Assembly (NCBI GenBank): GCA_018646195.1 | Contig: JABGVH010000148.1 | Span: 31,131 to 95,130, forward strand | Reading direction: 5' to 3' | DNA length: 64,000 nt | From: Halobacteriovoraceae bacterium | Lineage (GTDB): Bacteria > Bdellovibrionota > Bacteriovoracia > Bacteriovoracales > Bacteriovoracaceae | In this document: positions 44,982-53,269 of the stretch, piece after piece | Position numbering within the stretch: position 1 is the first letter of the stretch | How the letters are laid out: every line of letters begins with the position of its first letter | Notes under the pieces: model-generated | Databases searched by the model: none | What the model was told of the DNA's origin: nothing | The model's input: only the letters and a program-made list of their open reading frames with translations | Position numbers and translations under genes: made by a program

Positions 44982-46637
44982 ATGAAAAAGTTATTTTTTA
45001 AGTTTCCACTATTCTTATTGCTCGCGCTCTCCCTGCACTTTCAGGGCTCGCCCACCCATGACTACAGTCATAGATACCAACTGCCAGCCGCTGAACTTGG
45101 CCGCAGCATTGCTGAAATTGACAAATTTAGCGATGAGAGAATTTTTCTTGAACTACTGCGAGATTTTGGGGAAGAAGTGAACAATATGTGGGAAGTCAAA
45201 GAAAGTGTCCAGGCCCGGCAAGCTTTCAATCGGGCCCTCGAAAATTTTATCGAAGATCCCAAAATACACCCCAATCCCATGCTTCAAAAAGGTTTTTCCT
45301 GGAGCGGGCATTGGAGCAAGACTCAAGTTATTACACCGGTCCCGACTCCAGCAAATACCAGCGGAAAACGGATTCTCGATCCGATCAGTGTTCCTAGAAT
45401 TAACCAACACCTGGGTCATTCATTAGATGATCCTCAAAATTATCTCGAAAACCGGTTGGGGAAAGCGGTGATGGAACAAATTAATCGTGGCCAAATTGAT
45501 ATAGAGGTCTATGCCGGAAGTGCCGAACGCTTTGCTGTTTCTGGAGATGTCACAAGTGGCTCTATAAGAGAGGTACCAAGTCTCTATTCTGAGTGGGGAA
45601 TTAGAAAATTTTTAGTTCATCGCAAAGGAAAAAAACCATTGCTGACTTTTGTTATCCCTCCTATAAAGGAATATGCTGAGCATTATGCCTATATGTTTGA
45701 CTTGGCCGGCAGTAAAAATACCAAAGTGGTGGTCAATCAAGTGGATAGGCGCATTATGCGCGCTAACTTTAAAAAAGGCGCCCGTTCAATTATGAAGGAG
45801 TTTGATCATCCAATCGATGTAGTGGCGATGGGCTACGGAGATCATATCGAAGAAGCACTGTTAAAATCAGATGGCGAATATAAAATTTTAGATCAAAAAA
45901 TAATTAAGGGTGCAGAGGGCTGGGTAGACGCTAAAATACTCACTCTCGAAAGAAAAAATGGCGAGATCTTAACTATGCTCTCTGGGGGCTCTAATAAAAC
46001 ACTTTGGGGTGAGGCCAGCGAGGCGATGGCGGAGGCATTTTTGGAATATAATCCCAAGTTATTTTTCTTTATGGGTTCGGCCGGGGCGCCATTTGGGACC
46101 ACTGATATTTATAATGTTTCAGTTCCTCAAAAATTTATGATTGGAAAGCAAGAGCTCGGCATTGAAAATGTCATTTACAAAAATCGCTCACTGGCTGAAG
46201 GTCAAATAGAAGATATAAGAAAAAGTGTCCGGGTAATTTTCGGAGGAACCCATGGTCACACCTCGAGCCCGGCACAACAGAGTATTAGCTATGTCGATTC
46301 CCTTGGTAAGCTCAAAATCAATAGTATTGACGTTGAGCAAAGCTTAGTGGCGAGAGCCGTCAAAATTCACAACTTGAAAGCGTTGCAAAAGAAAAAATAT
46401 AATCACAATCATGTTCTATTTGGGGCGATTAATTTGATTACCGATAAACCGCGCCATAGCAAAAGTCTGGGGGCTCACGCTCATAATCTAGATAATGTCG
46501 ATCAGGGTCTGAAGCATATCAGCCGCCTCTCGATTCTCGATATTATGTTCGAAACGGTTCGCCAGGAAAGTGAAATAGGAAAGGTGCGGCATAAGAGCTG
46601 CCAGGGGCTTATTTTTGGTCTTCTTCCTGGTTTATAA
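44982..46637 (+). CDS. Exported protein with nucleoside-phosphorylase-like motifs
   Basis: A 551-residue protein with an N-terminal signal sequence (hydrophobic core at about 5-20). The last 300 residues contain FFFMGSAGAPFGTTDIYNVSVP (GSAGA at 365-369) and, 85 residues later, IDVEQSLVARA (D450-V-E452). Both resemble the GTAGG...GD and DME signatures of the NP-I nucleoside phosphorylase superfamily, but the match is partial and phosphate-binding residues are not assigned. It starts one base after the upstream lipoprotein gene without a clear Shine-Dalgarno, implying translational coupling. Function remains open. Confidence 0.65.
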   Translation: MKKLFFKFPLFLLLALSLHFQGSPTHDYSHRYQLPAAELGRSIAEIDKFSDERIFLELLRDFGEEVNNMWEVKESVQARQAFNRALENFIEDPKIHPNPMLQKGFSWSGHWSKTQVITPVPTPANTSGKRILDPISVPRINQHLGHSLDDPQNYLENRLGKAVMEQINRGQIDIEVYAGSAERFAVSGDVTSGSIREVPSLYSEWGIRKFLVHRKGKKPLLTFVIPPIKEYAEHYAYMFDLAGSKNTKVVVNQVDRRIMRANFKKGARSIMKEFDHPIDVVAMGYGDHIEEALLKSDGEYKILDQKIIKGAEGWVDAKILTLERKNGEILTMLSGGSNKTLWGEASEAMAEAFLEYNPKLFFFMGSAGAPFGTTDIYNVSVPQKFMIGKQELGIENVIYKNRSLAEGQIEDIRKSVRVIFGGTHGHTSSPAQQSISYVDSLGKLKINSIDVEQSLVARAVKIHNLKALQKKKYNHNHVLFGAINLITDKPRHSKSLGAHAHNLDNVDQGLKHISRLSILDIMFETVRQESEIGKVRHKSCQGLIFGLLPGL

Positions 46638-46659
46638 AAGCGGCTTGTCAGGTTATAAT
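46631..46659 (+). promoter_or_regulatory. Promoter of mpl
   Basis: TTTATA (46631-46636), 17-nt spacer, perfect TATAAT (46654-46659). The start near 46666 leaves a short leader with AGGA before the ATG at 46684. Confidence 0.5.
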
Positions 46660-46683
46660 ATAGAAAATTTACATTAGGAATGC

Positions 46684-48123
46684 ATGGACTTAGCTAACTT
46701 AATAGATCCGTCTGATCTCAGACAAAGATCATCAGATATAAAACGAATTTTCTTCTATCGAGTTTGCGGCACTGGAATGGGGGCGGCAGCTTGCCTCTTA
46801 AAAGAGCACGGTTACGAAATCGAAGGTGGAGATAATAATTTTTTCCCGCCAATGAGCACTTATCTCGAATCCACAGGAATTCCCTGCCACAAACTTTCAG
46901 ATGTCAGTAATGAGGATCTTTCGACCTTTGATCTAATCGTGGTGGGAAATGTCGTGCCACGAGATGGCGTTGACGCTAAAAGGATTGAAAAATTAGGAGT
47001 GCCTTTTGTTTCTTTTCCAACAGCAATTGGATCACTAATTTTAAGCAAGAATAATGTGGTGGGTATCGCCGGAACTCATGGCAAGACAACTACCACTTAT
47101 TTCTTCGTCCAGGTTTTTGAAAAACTTGGATTTATTCCAGGCTACTTAATTGGCGGCGTGATGGATGGAAGGCCATCGTCTCGTTTAGGAGATGGCAGTT
47201 ATTTTTTTATAGAATCAGATGAGTATGATAGTGCCTATTTTGAAAAAATTTCGAAATTTAGAAATTACCATATCAAACACCTGGTTTTAACTTCACTAGA
47301 ATTTGATCATGGCGATATCTTTGACTCTATTGAAGATATAATCGATCAGTTCCGCCAGATGCTAAAAACGGATAAACCTAAAGTTATATACTCTAGCGAT
47401 TTTGAGGCAAATTTAGTTTTAAAAAAAGAATTTTCTAAAAAACTCAGTCTTCAAGATTATGGAGAAAATTCGGCGACAGGACCTTTTTCTATTTCTTCAA
47501 ATGAAAAGGGGACTAGCTTTTCTCTGAAAGTTGGTGGGAAAATCGAAGAGTTTAGTACCAACTTGATTGGTCTTCACAATATCTTAAATATAACGACGGT
47601 TATTCTTTTCGCGATTTCTGAAAAGATTGATTTGAAATCGATACGTTCTTCAATAGCTGATTTGCAATTGGTTAAAAGAAGACAAGAAGAAAGAGGACAT
47701 TACCACGGCACTCTTGTGGTCGATGATTTTGCCCATCATCCACGGGCGGTGGCGCTTACTATTTCGGCCATGAAGGAAAAATATCCTCAGAAGAAAGTGG
47801 TAGTGGTAATGGAGCCCAATTCAGCGACAGCGCGTAGTGATATTTTTCAAGCAGAATTTGGGGAATCCCTCTCATTGGCAGATAAAGTTATCTACACTAA
47901 GCCAACTAAGTCTACCACCGTCAAACACGCCTCTGATATCGATTGCGATGCTATAGTAGAAACGATAAAAAGCTCAGGAAAAGAAGCGGTAGTGGTCGAA
48001 GACCTCGATCAATTGAGATCCCAAATTGACCGTACAATTGGGGAGGATTACCTTCTCCTAGTTTTAAGTAATGGAACGTGTCTAGGGTTATGGGAGTCAA
48101 AGTTTGTCGACCAGCTGGTTTAG
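46684..48123 (+). CDS. mpl: Murein peptide ligase (UDP-MurNAc:L-Ala-gamma-D-Glu-meso-DAP ligase)
   Basis: Mur-ligase-family enzyme that recycles murein tripeptide by joining it directly to UDP-MurNAc with ATP. At 479 residues it has the three Mur domains: N-terminal UDP-binding CGTGMGAAACLLKEHG, central ATPase with GIAGTHGKTTTTYF and the acidic ESDEYDSAYF, and a C-terminal domain with DDFAHHPRAV. The wording ESDEYDSAYF and YHIKHLVLTSLEFDH separate Mpl from MurC. The downstream exported gene starts 20 bases before its stop. Confidence 0.9.
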   Translation: MDLANLIDPSDLRQRSSDIKRIFFYRVCGTGMGAAACLLKEHGYEIEGGDNNFFPPMSTYLESTGIPCHKLSDVSNEDLSTFDLIVVGNVVPRDGVDAKRIEKLGVPFVSFPTAIGSLILSKNNVVGIAGTHGKTTTTYFFVQVFEKLGFIPGYLIGGVMDGRPSSRLGDGSYFFIESDEYDSAYFEKISKFRNYHIKHLVLTSLEFDHGDIFDSIEDIIDQFRQMLKTDKPKVIYSSDFEANLVLKKEFSKKLSLQDYGENSATGPFSISSNEKGTSFSLKVGGKIEEFSTNLIGLHNILNITTVILFAISEKIDLKSIRSSIADLQLVKRRQEERGHYHGTLVVDDFAHHPRAVALTISAMKEKYPQKKVVVVMEPNSATARSDIFQAEFGESLSLADKVIYTKPTKSTTVKHASDIDCDAIVETIKSSGKEAVVVEDLDQLRSQIDRTIGEDYLLLVLSNGTCLGLWESKFVDQLV

Positions 48124-49825
48124 AGTTTTTCTAATTATTCTATTTTTATTGCAAGATGCTGGCGGCCAGGCGCTACCTATTATAGGGTTATCCAAAAAAA
48201 GTGACCGTAAGATTATTCGCAATTATCTTAAGCTTCATAAGAATTTTAGTCGCCAATTTTGTCGTGCAGGAGTAGAGCCAGAATTTTGGAAGCGCTTTCG
48301 AAATTTTCGAGGGAGAGGCTATTATATACCTACTAAATTGGATGGTAAATTAGATCGCCTCACTATCAATAGATTTATTCCTGAGTTAGTAAAAAAAGAA
48401 AAATGGATTCAGGGTCAGATAGATTTTTTAAAAGGTAAGAAGAATCTCAAATATCTTAAGAAAGAAATAGAAAAGTTAGACTCAGAATTTAAGGAAATCT
48501 TGAAATTAAAACAGGTTCATTTTGAATCGAAGAAAGGCACTTTAAAACGCCGTGCTTTAAATCAATCCAAGTATCGTTTTTTAAATTACAAAACGAAGTT
48601 CCTTAAATTTTTAGAAAAGGTCCCGTTTCTACTCAGCTACCGCTTTCCTGTCGATCATTTTGAATTACGTCAAAATTATGATCGCTACAAAAGTCGCAAA
48701 GATGAAGATGGTCGACGAAAGTCAAATGAGGTCTATTTTTATCGCAAAATTGTTCAAGACGGCGCCCAGAATCCCAATAATAGCGGCAGTGATACTTTTT
48801 CTCGTGCCAACCTCGACACCATTACAATTCATCTTAATAAGATTCAAGAAATCCTTTCGGAAAATCTTCGCTTTGATATTAATTCTGCGATTTCAAGTTT
48901 TAAACAACAAGTTAGAAGAGGGAAAAATGGCCAATTGAAGCGCTTCAAAGAATGGCGCTCGAGAACTCGAGAGGCGATAAATTTTTACGAATCTCTCAAG
49001 AAAAACCAAGTAAAGATAAATGGTAAACTTCAAACGGGAGAGGATATTGCCAAACTTCGTGTCCGGACTCGTGCCTCTTTAAAAGCTTGGGTGCTGAAAA
49101 AGCAAGCAGAGGTATATAAGTATTGGACCCACCAGCCGGAACTTATGCGTTCACTCTATTCAATTGAAACCATTCTTTTTAATGAGGTTGGTGGGCTCGA
49201 TGGTCGCGACGCACTTGAGCGAAAGGATGTAACCCAAGTGGTTATTAATCGAACCGAAATACCTTTCTATTCTACAATCGAACCCAACGATTCAATTCAT
49301 CAATATTTAAGTTTAGATAAATTGAAAAAGTTAGATAAGAACAAGTGGCTAAATGTGATGTTTAAAGAAGGGGAGTTTTCTTTCACTTATTTTTTTATTA
49401 CCGGTAATGTCAAAATATTTTGTCCAGATCAAACTAGAAATGGACGCTTTCTAAGACGAGAAAACCTTAGGATTGCCTTGAAATTGCTACGAAAACCAAA
49501 TCGAGAATTTAAGGGCGTCCGCTATTTTTCCAGGGCATCGATGCTCGGGAGAATAGATATGACTCCCATCTGGAATGACTTTCACCCACTGCCTCAGAAG
49601 CCTGGGCGCCTTGCGAAAAATAATAAGAAGTTAAAAAAGATTTATCAGCATCAGAAGTACTCCTACCTCTATAATTTTAAAGACCCTCTAGGTAAGGCCT
49701 ATAAAGTAGTTGAAATTAAGGAAAAAATTTACGTAATGCCCCTTGAGGTAGAGCGTTTTTATAAATATCGAAGTCCACATTTTTTCAGATATTTTAGTCC
49801 AAAAGAACATTTAGAGAGCAATTAA
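48104..49825 (+). CDS. Exported basic protein with a SleB/CwlJ-like motif
   Basis: A 573-residue protein beginning with TTG, supported by GGGAG 7 nt upstream inside the end of mpl. It has a signal peptide (hydrophobic core FLIILFLLQDAG). The long middle is lysine/arginine-rich and helical. Around residues 350-385, ETILFNEVGG...VTQVVINRTE resembles the NEARGE...AVVLNR pattern of SleB/CwlJ-type cell-wall hydrolases, with E361 in the catalytic position. The overlap with mpl supports a murein connection. The similarity is short, so the hydrolase call is tentative. Confidence 0.6.
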   Translation: MSTSWFRVFLIILFLLQDAGGQALPIIGLSKKSDRKIIRNYLKLHKNFSRQFCRAGVEPEFWKRFRNFRGRGYYIPTKLDGKLDRLTINRFIPELVKKEKWIQGQIDFLKGKKNLKYLKKEIEKLDSEFKEILKLKQVHFESKKGTLKRRALNQSKYRFLNYKTKFLKFLEKVPFLLSYRFPVDHFELRQNYDRYKSRKDEDGRRKSNEVYFYRKIVQDGAQNPNNSGSDTFSRANLDTITIHLNKIQEILSENLRFDINSAISSFKQQVRRGKNGQLKRFKEWRSRTREAINFYESLKKNQVKINGKLQTGEDIAKLRVRTRASLKAWVLKKQAEVYKYWTHQPELMRSLYSIETILFNEVGGLDGRDALERKDVTQVVINRTEIPFYSTIEPNDSIHQYLSLDKLKKLDKNKWLNVMFKEGEFSFTYFFITGNVKIFCPDQTRNGRFLRRENLRIALKLLRKPNREFKGVRYFSRASMLGRIDMTPIWNDFHPLPQKPGRLAKNNKKLKKIYQHQKYSYLYNFKDPLGKAYKVVEIKEKIYVMPLEVERFYKYRSPHFFRYFSPKEHLESN

Positions 49826-49843
49826 ATGGCCTGAGTGTTTGAA

Positions 49844-49894
49844 CCTATGGGGCATTCAGGGTATAGTTCGCTGTTATCTGAAACACCCCATGGG
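49844..49894 (+). promoter_or_regulatory. Long leader hairpin of metK covering the Shine-Dalgarno
   Basis: CCTATGGGG (49844-49852) pairs with CCCCATGGG (49886-49894); after a small internal loop, TTCAGG pairs with TCTGAA, and ATAG with CTGT around a TTCG tetraloop (49867-49870). The outer stem includes the first G residues of GGAG (49893-49896), 6 nt before the metK ATG. No T-run follows, so it is not a terminator. It does not resemble any SAM riboswitch class I know. Confidence 0.55.
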
Positions 49895-49902
49895 AGAATA
49901 GT

Positions 49903-51057
49903 ATGTTAAAGGACTATGCATTTACATCTGAATCTGTAACCGAAGGCCATCCAGACAAAATGGCGGACCAAATAAGTGACGCAGTACTTGACGCTATGCT
50001 AGAGCAAGATCCTAAATCTAGGGTCGCTTGCGAGACAATGATAACCACCGGCTTAGTTGTTCTTGCCGGAGAAATTACTACCAAAGCACAAGTTGATTTT
50101 CAAAAGACTGTTCGAGAAAAAATTCGCGAGATCGGATACGATCATTCAGATAAAGGTTTTGATTGTGATACCTGTTCGGTGATGGTGGCCCTCGATAAGC
50201 AATCTCCCGACATCGCTCAGGGAGTTGATGAAGGTGCCGGAACTCATGTTGAGCAAGGAGCTGGAGACCAAGGTTTAATGTTTGGTTACGCCATAACCGA
50301 AACCGAAAGTCTTATGCCTCTTACGATTGACCTCTCACATAAACTTGCCTTTCGCCTTTCGGAAGTTAGAAAAAATGGCACGCTTCCTCTACTTAGAGCA
50401 GATGGAAAAACCCAAGTTTCTGCAGAATATGTTGATGGAAAAATTAAACGCCTTCAAAATATAGTGATCTCTACCCAACATGCTGACGAAATGAGTCTCT
50501 CGCAAGTTCAAGAAAGTCTTCGCGAAGAAGTTATTAAGCCTATCGTTCCAGCTCACTTAATAGATAACGATACTAAAATTTGGATAAACCCAACTGGTAA
50601 ATTTGTTATCGGTGGACCTATGGGTGATTGTGGTTTGACCGGTCGGAAAATTATTGTCGACACTTATGGCGGACACGGCGCTCACGGCGGCGGAGCTTTC
50701 TCAGGAAAGGACTCTTCTAAAGTGGACCGTTCAGCGGCTTACGCCACTCGCCAAGTGGCCAAGCATATCGTCGCAGCAGGTCTGGCAGACCGCGCTCTAG
50801 TGCAAGTTGCCTATGCTATTGGTGTCGCAGAGCCTATGAGCTTTATGGTTGATACAATGGGTACTGAGAAGGTAGACCTGGCGAAAATTAACAGCGCAAT
50901 CAATATCGTGTTTGATATGAAGCCAAAATCAATTATTGACCGTCTTGGCCTACTCAATCCTATTTTTTCTAAGACTGCAGCCTACGGTCACTTTGGAAGA
51001 GAAGAGTTTCCATGGGAAAAATTAGACAAGCTAGCAGAACTTAAGTCTCATTTCTAA
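49903..51057 (+). CDS. metK: S-adenosylmethionine synthetase
   Basis: Makes SAM from methionine and ATP. It is a normal-length 384-residue protein. Signatures are [16 protein letters not shown] with ATP-contacting H and the metal-binding aspartate, [12 protein letters not shown], and [19 protein letters not shown]. Strong GGAG site, but buried in a leader hairpin, suggesting translational control. A rho-independent terminator follows, so it is monocistronic. Several SAM-using methyltransferases in the window (trmL, rsmE, TrmA-type) depend on its product. Confidence 0.97.
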   Translation: MLKDYAFTSESVTEGHPDKMADQISDAVLDAMLEQDPKSRVACETMITTGLVVLAGEITTKAQVDFQKTVREKIREIGYDHSDKGFDCDTCSVMVALDKQSPDIAQGVDEGAGTHVEQGAGDQGLMFGYAITETESLMPLTIDLSHKLAFRLSEVRKNGTLPLLRADGKTQVSAEYVDGKIKRLQNIVISTQHADEMSLSQVQESLREEVIKPIVPAHLIDNDTKIWINPTGKFVIGGPMGDCGLTGRKIIVDTYGGHGAHGGGAFSGKDSSKVDRSAAYATRQVAKHIVAAGLADRALVQVAYAIGVAEPMSFMVDTMGTEKVDLAKINSAINIVFDMKPKSIIDRLGLLNPIFSKTAAYGHFGREEFPWEKLDKLAELKSHF

Positions 51058-51083
51058 AAATAAGAATATTTTATGATTAAACT

Positions 51084-51114
51084 AAGGCCAGGAGATTTTC
51101 TTGGCCTTTTTTTT
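51084..51114 (+). terminator. Rho-independent terminator after metK
   Basis: AAGGCCA (51084-51090) pairs with TGGCCTT (51102-51108), with extra inner pairs, followed by a run of T to 51114. Confidence 0.88.
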
Positions 51115-51122
51115 GCTATACT
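51114..51122 (+). promoter_or_regulatory. Extended -10 directly before a probable leaderless gene
   Basis: TGCTATACT is an extended -10 (TATACT at 51117-51122) ending 6 nt before the ATG at 51129. Transcription would start at or next to the A of ATG. No Shine-Dalgarno exists, and the metK terminator blocks read-through. Confidence 0.5.
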
Positions 51123-51128
51123 TAAGTC

Positions 51129-51356
51129 ATGGACGCTGTTTACTTTATATTTCGCTATATCCCCTTTTGGGCAGTACCGCTCTTCATTATAAGCTGCCAA
51201 TTTTTTTATACCTATTGGCTGAAAGACTACCGTAGGGCGGCCTATGTTTTTGTGGCATCAGGGGTCTTTTCATTTGTTTTTCTGCTGTATTACATCTGGG
51301 CAGGCAGTCCTGATAACTCTGCAGGTAATCTCGAGAATTTTTTACGTTCCTTCTAA
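51129..51356 (+). CDS. Small membrane protein, probably leaderless
   Basis: A 75-residue hydrophobic protein with two probable membrane helices (about 8-28 and 38-60), a basic loop between them (KDYRRAAY) and a short soluble tail. I recognise no family. Its position immediately after a terminator with an extended -10 exactly one helical half-turn before the ATG is the best evidence that it is a real gene. Confidence 0.55.
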   Translation: MDAVYFIFRYIPFWAVPLFIISCQFFYTYWLKDYRRAAYVFVASGVFSFVFLLYYIWAGSPDNSAGNLENFLRSF

Positions 51357-51409
51357 GTATCTAAAATTAAAACAATTGCGCTAGGCATAAAAAACATAGT
51401 GCCATAAAT

Positions 51410-51438
51410 TTGACACTGTCCCCATAGTTCGTTAGGAT
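51410..51438 (+). promoter_or_regulatory. Sigma-70 promoter of the NtrC-type regulator
   Basis: Perfect TTGACA (51410-51415), 17-nt spacer, TAGGAT (51433-51438). The predicted transcript starts near 51445, after the first possible ATG at 51443, which argues for the later start at 51482. Confidence 0.5.
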
Positions 51439-51481
51439 TTTTATGGGAATATGCAGAATCAATTTTTCAATGAAGGGGATT

Positions 51482-53026
51482 ATGGTCAGCGACTTGCACT
51501 TTTTACACCAAGGCTTCACAGCTTCCTCAACCCAAAGTAAGGGAGAGAGCAGCGGTGAAGCGCCTTCAATTTACTTGGTGGAAGACGATCATATTCTTGG
51601 CAGTACCATCAAAAAATTTCTAGAAAAAAAATTGGGAATGGAGATTCAGTATTTTGTCTCTCCCAACGAACTCTTGCGTTCCTTAGAAGGCAGGACACCT
51701 GCTGAGGTTAAGCCTTTTTGTCTAGTGACTGATATTAGCTTTGACGATGGGGGAGCGGACGGCCTGCTCTTAATTGATATTTTGAAGGAACGGGGTTTCT
51801 TCTTTGCTTCTATAGCAATGACTGGCTTCGCTTCGATAGAAACTGCTATCAACGCCACCAAGAAAGGTGTTTTCCATTATCTTACTAAGCCATTTGAATT
51901 GGATGTCCTAGGAAACTTAGTGATAAAGGCAATTGTAAATCGCCTTGGATACACTGAAGATATTTTTCAAAAAAGTACCCGTGCCCCGCAGCCGACACTT
52001 ACTCAAAAGTCTCAAAAATACAAAATTGAATTCCCGAATGATAAAGATATTTACTGCGGGATGATTGGACGCTCACCACAAATGAAGGAAGTCTTTGATC
52101 GCATACGTAAAGTTGCTGCTTCGGACTCTACCGTTCTAATTAATGGTCCTAGTGGTACAGGGAAAGAGCTGGTGGCCAATGCTATCCATGCATTATCTAG
52201 CCGTAAAAATAACGACATGATTTCTGTTAATTGCGGAGCTATCCCTAGTGAACTGCTTGAAAGTGAGCTTTTTGGTCATGTAAAAGGTTCGTTTACAGGG
52301 GCCATTTCAGATCGCAAAGGGCGTTTTGAGCTGGCCGACAAAGGGTCAATATTCCTAGATGAAATTGGGGATATGCCACTACTTTTACAAGTTAAACTTT
52401 TACGAGTTCTTCAAAATAGAAAGATTGAGAAAGTTGGGGGAACAGCTCCAACTGATGTGGATGTGCGTATTGTAACGGCCACTCACAGGGACCTTGAGCG
52501 GGAAGTTCTGGAAGGGAACTTCCGGGAAGACCTTTTCTACCGCTTAAATGTTATCCCTATTAAGGTACCCAGTCTTGCTCAGAGAAAGGAAGATATTCCT
52601 CTACTCATCTCTTATTTCCTATCGCGCTTTGTAAGCGCCGATGGCCGCAATAATGTGGAATTCAGCGATGATGCCCTAGAATTATTAATGCATTACGATT
52701 GGCCAGGCAATGTCCGGGAGCTTGAGAATTTAATCGAAAGACTGATAATTTTAAGAGGTGGAAGCCTTATAAAGCCAGCTGACCTACCGGCTAAGATCCT
52801 TAGATCAGTTCCCAATGGGGTAAGCTCAGTTGAGAATCTTATTAGCCTGCCAGATGATGGTATGGATCTTAAGAGAACACTTGCCAACATAGAAGACTCG
52901 CTTATTTCTCAAGCATTAGAGCGAACTCGGGGAAATAAAAACCAAGCTTCGAAACTTCTCCAAATGAATCGAACAACCTTGATCGAAAAAATGAAGAAAA
53001 AAGGTCTACTTCAACCCTCTCTTTAA
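51482..53026 (+). CDS. Sigma-54-dependent response regulator (NtrC family)
   Basis: Three-domain activator: receiver (about 20-145) with probable phospho-acceptor D84 in VTDISF, AAA+ domain with Walker A GPSGTGKE, sigma-54-contacting GSFTGA at 269-274 and Walker B IFLDEIGD, and a C-terminal Fis-type HTH ([20 protein letters not shown]). It would drive sigma-54 promoters after phosphorylation by an unlinked kinase. The frame opens at 51443, but the promoter and AAGGGG before 51482 favour the shorter form (514 residues). Its place just before the flagellar block makes flagellar control likely (FlrC/FlgR-like), as inference. Confidence 0.88.
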   Translation: MVSDLHFLHQGFTASSTQSKGESSGEAPSIYLVEDDHILGSTIKKFLEKKLGMEIQYFVSPNELLRSLEGRTPAEVKPFCLVTDISFDDGGADGLLLIDILKERGFFFASIAMTGFASIETAINATKKGVFHYLTKPFELDVLGNLVIKAIVNRLGYTEDIFQKSTRAPQPTLTQKSQKYKIEFPNDKDIYCGMIGRSPQMKEVFDRIRKVAASDSTVLINGPSGTGKELVANAIHALSSRKNNDMISVNCGAIPSELLESELFGHVKGSFTGAISDRKGRFELADKGSIFLDEIGDMPLLLQVKLLRVLQNRKIEKVGGTAPTDVDVRIVTATHRDLEREVLEGNFREDLFYRLNVIPIKVPSLAQRKEDIPLLISYFLSRFVSADGRNNVEFSDDALELLMHYDWPGNVRELENLIERLIILRGGSLIKPADLPAKILRSVPNGVSSVENLISLPDDGMDLKRTLANIEDSLISQALERTRGNKNQASKLLQMNRTTLIEKMKKKGLLQPSL

Positions 53027-53030
53027 TAAC

Positions 53031-53114
53031 CGTTTAATTTCGTTTTAGTAATTTTTCTACGGAGTCGCTTTGGCACCGGTGTCGTTTAATTGCCAGTTAA
53101 ACCCCTGTTTAATG
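53031..53114 (+). repeat. Cluster of GTTTAA repeats before the TPR gene
   Basis: CGTTTAATT occurs at 53031-53039 and 53083-53091, and TGTTTAATG at 53106-53114; TTAAAC at 53097-53102 is an inverted copy 4 bases from the last, giving a TTAAAC-CCCT-GTTTAA palindrome. These may be regulator-binding sites. The rest of the 243-base gap contains an imperfect AT-rich inverted repeat (53148-53177) without a T-run; I find no convincing sigma-54 or sigma-28 promoter. Confidence 0.3.
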
Positions 53115-53269
53115 AGGGAGTCAAAATTTTGAGCGGCAAAAAACTCCAGGGAGAAAAATTTTCCTACAATTTTCCCTAAAAAAAGGTACTATTAATGTGA
53201 CGAGACTATCAGGAAGATGCTCTCATCGGGCCTTTGGCGCCAAACCACGGAACAGGAAGTTTCAGCGGA

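Noticed and set aside
49826..49902. Known SAM riboswitch before metK
   Set aside because: The leader is too short and lacks conserved cores of the SAM classes I know; recorded as an unknown hairpin instead.
53071..53090. TGGCAC followed by TCGTT as sigma-54 promoter
   Set aside because: The -12 GC is replaced by GT; the element does not reach the usual consensus.
53148..53177. AT-rich inverted repeat as a terminator
   Set aside because: On the plus strand it is followed by A, not T; on the minus strand there is no gene to end.
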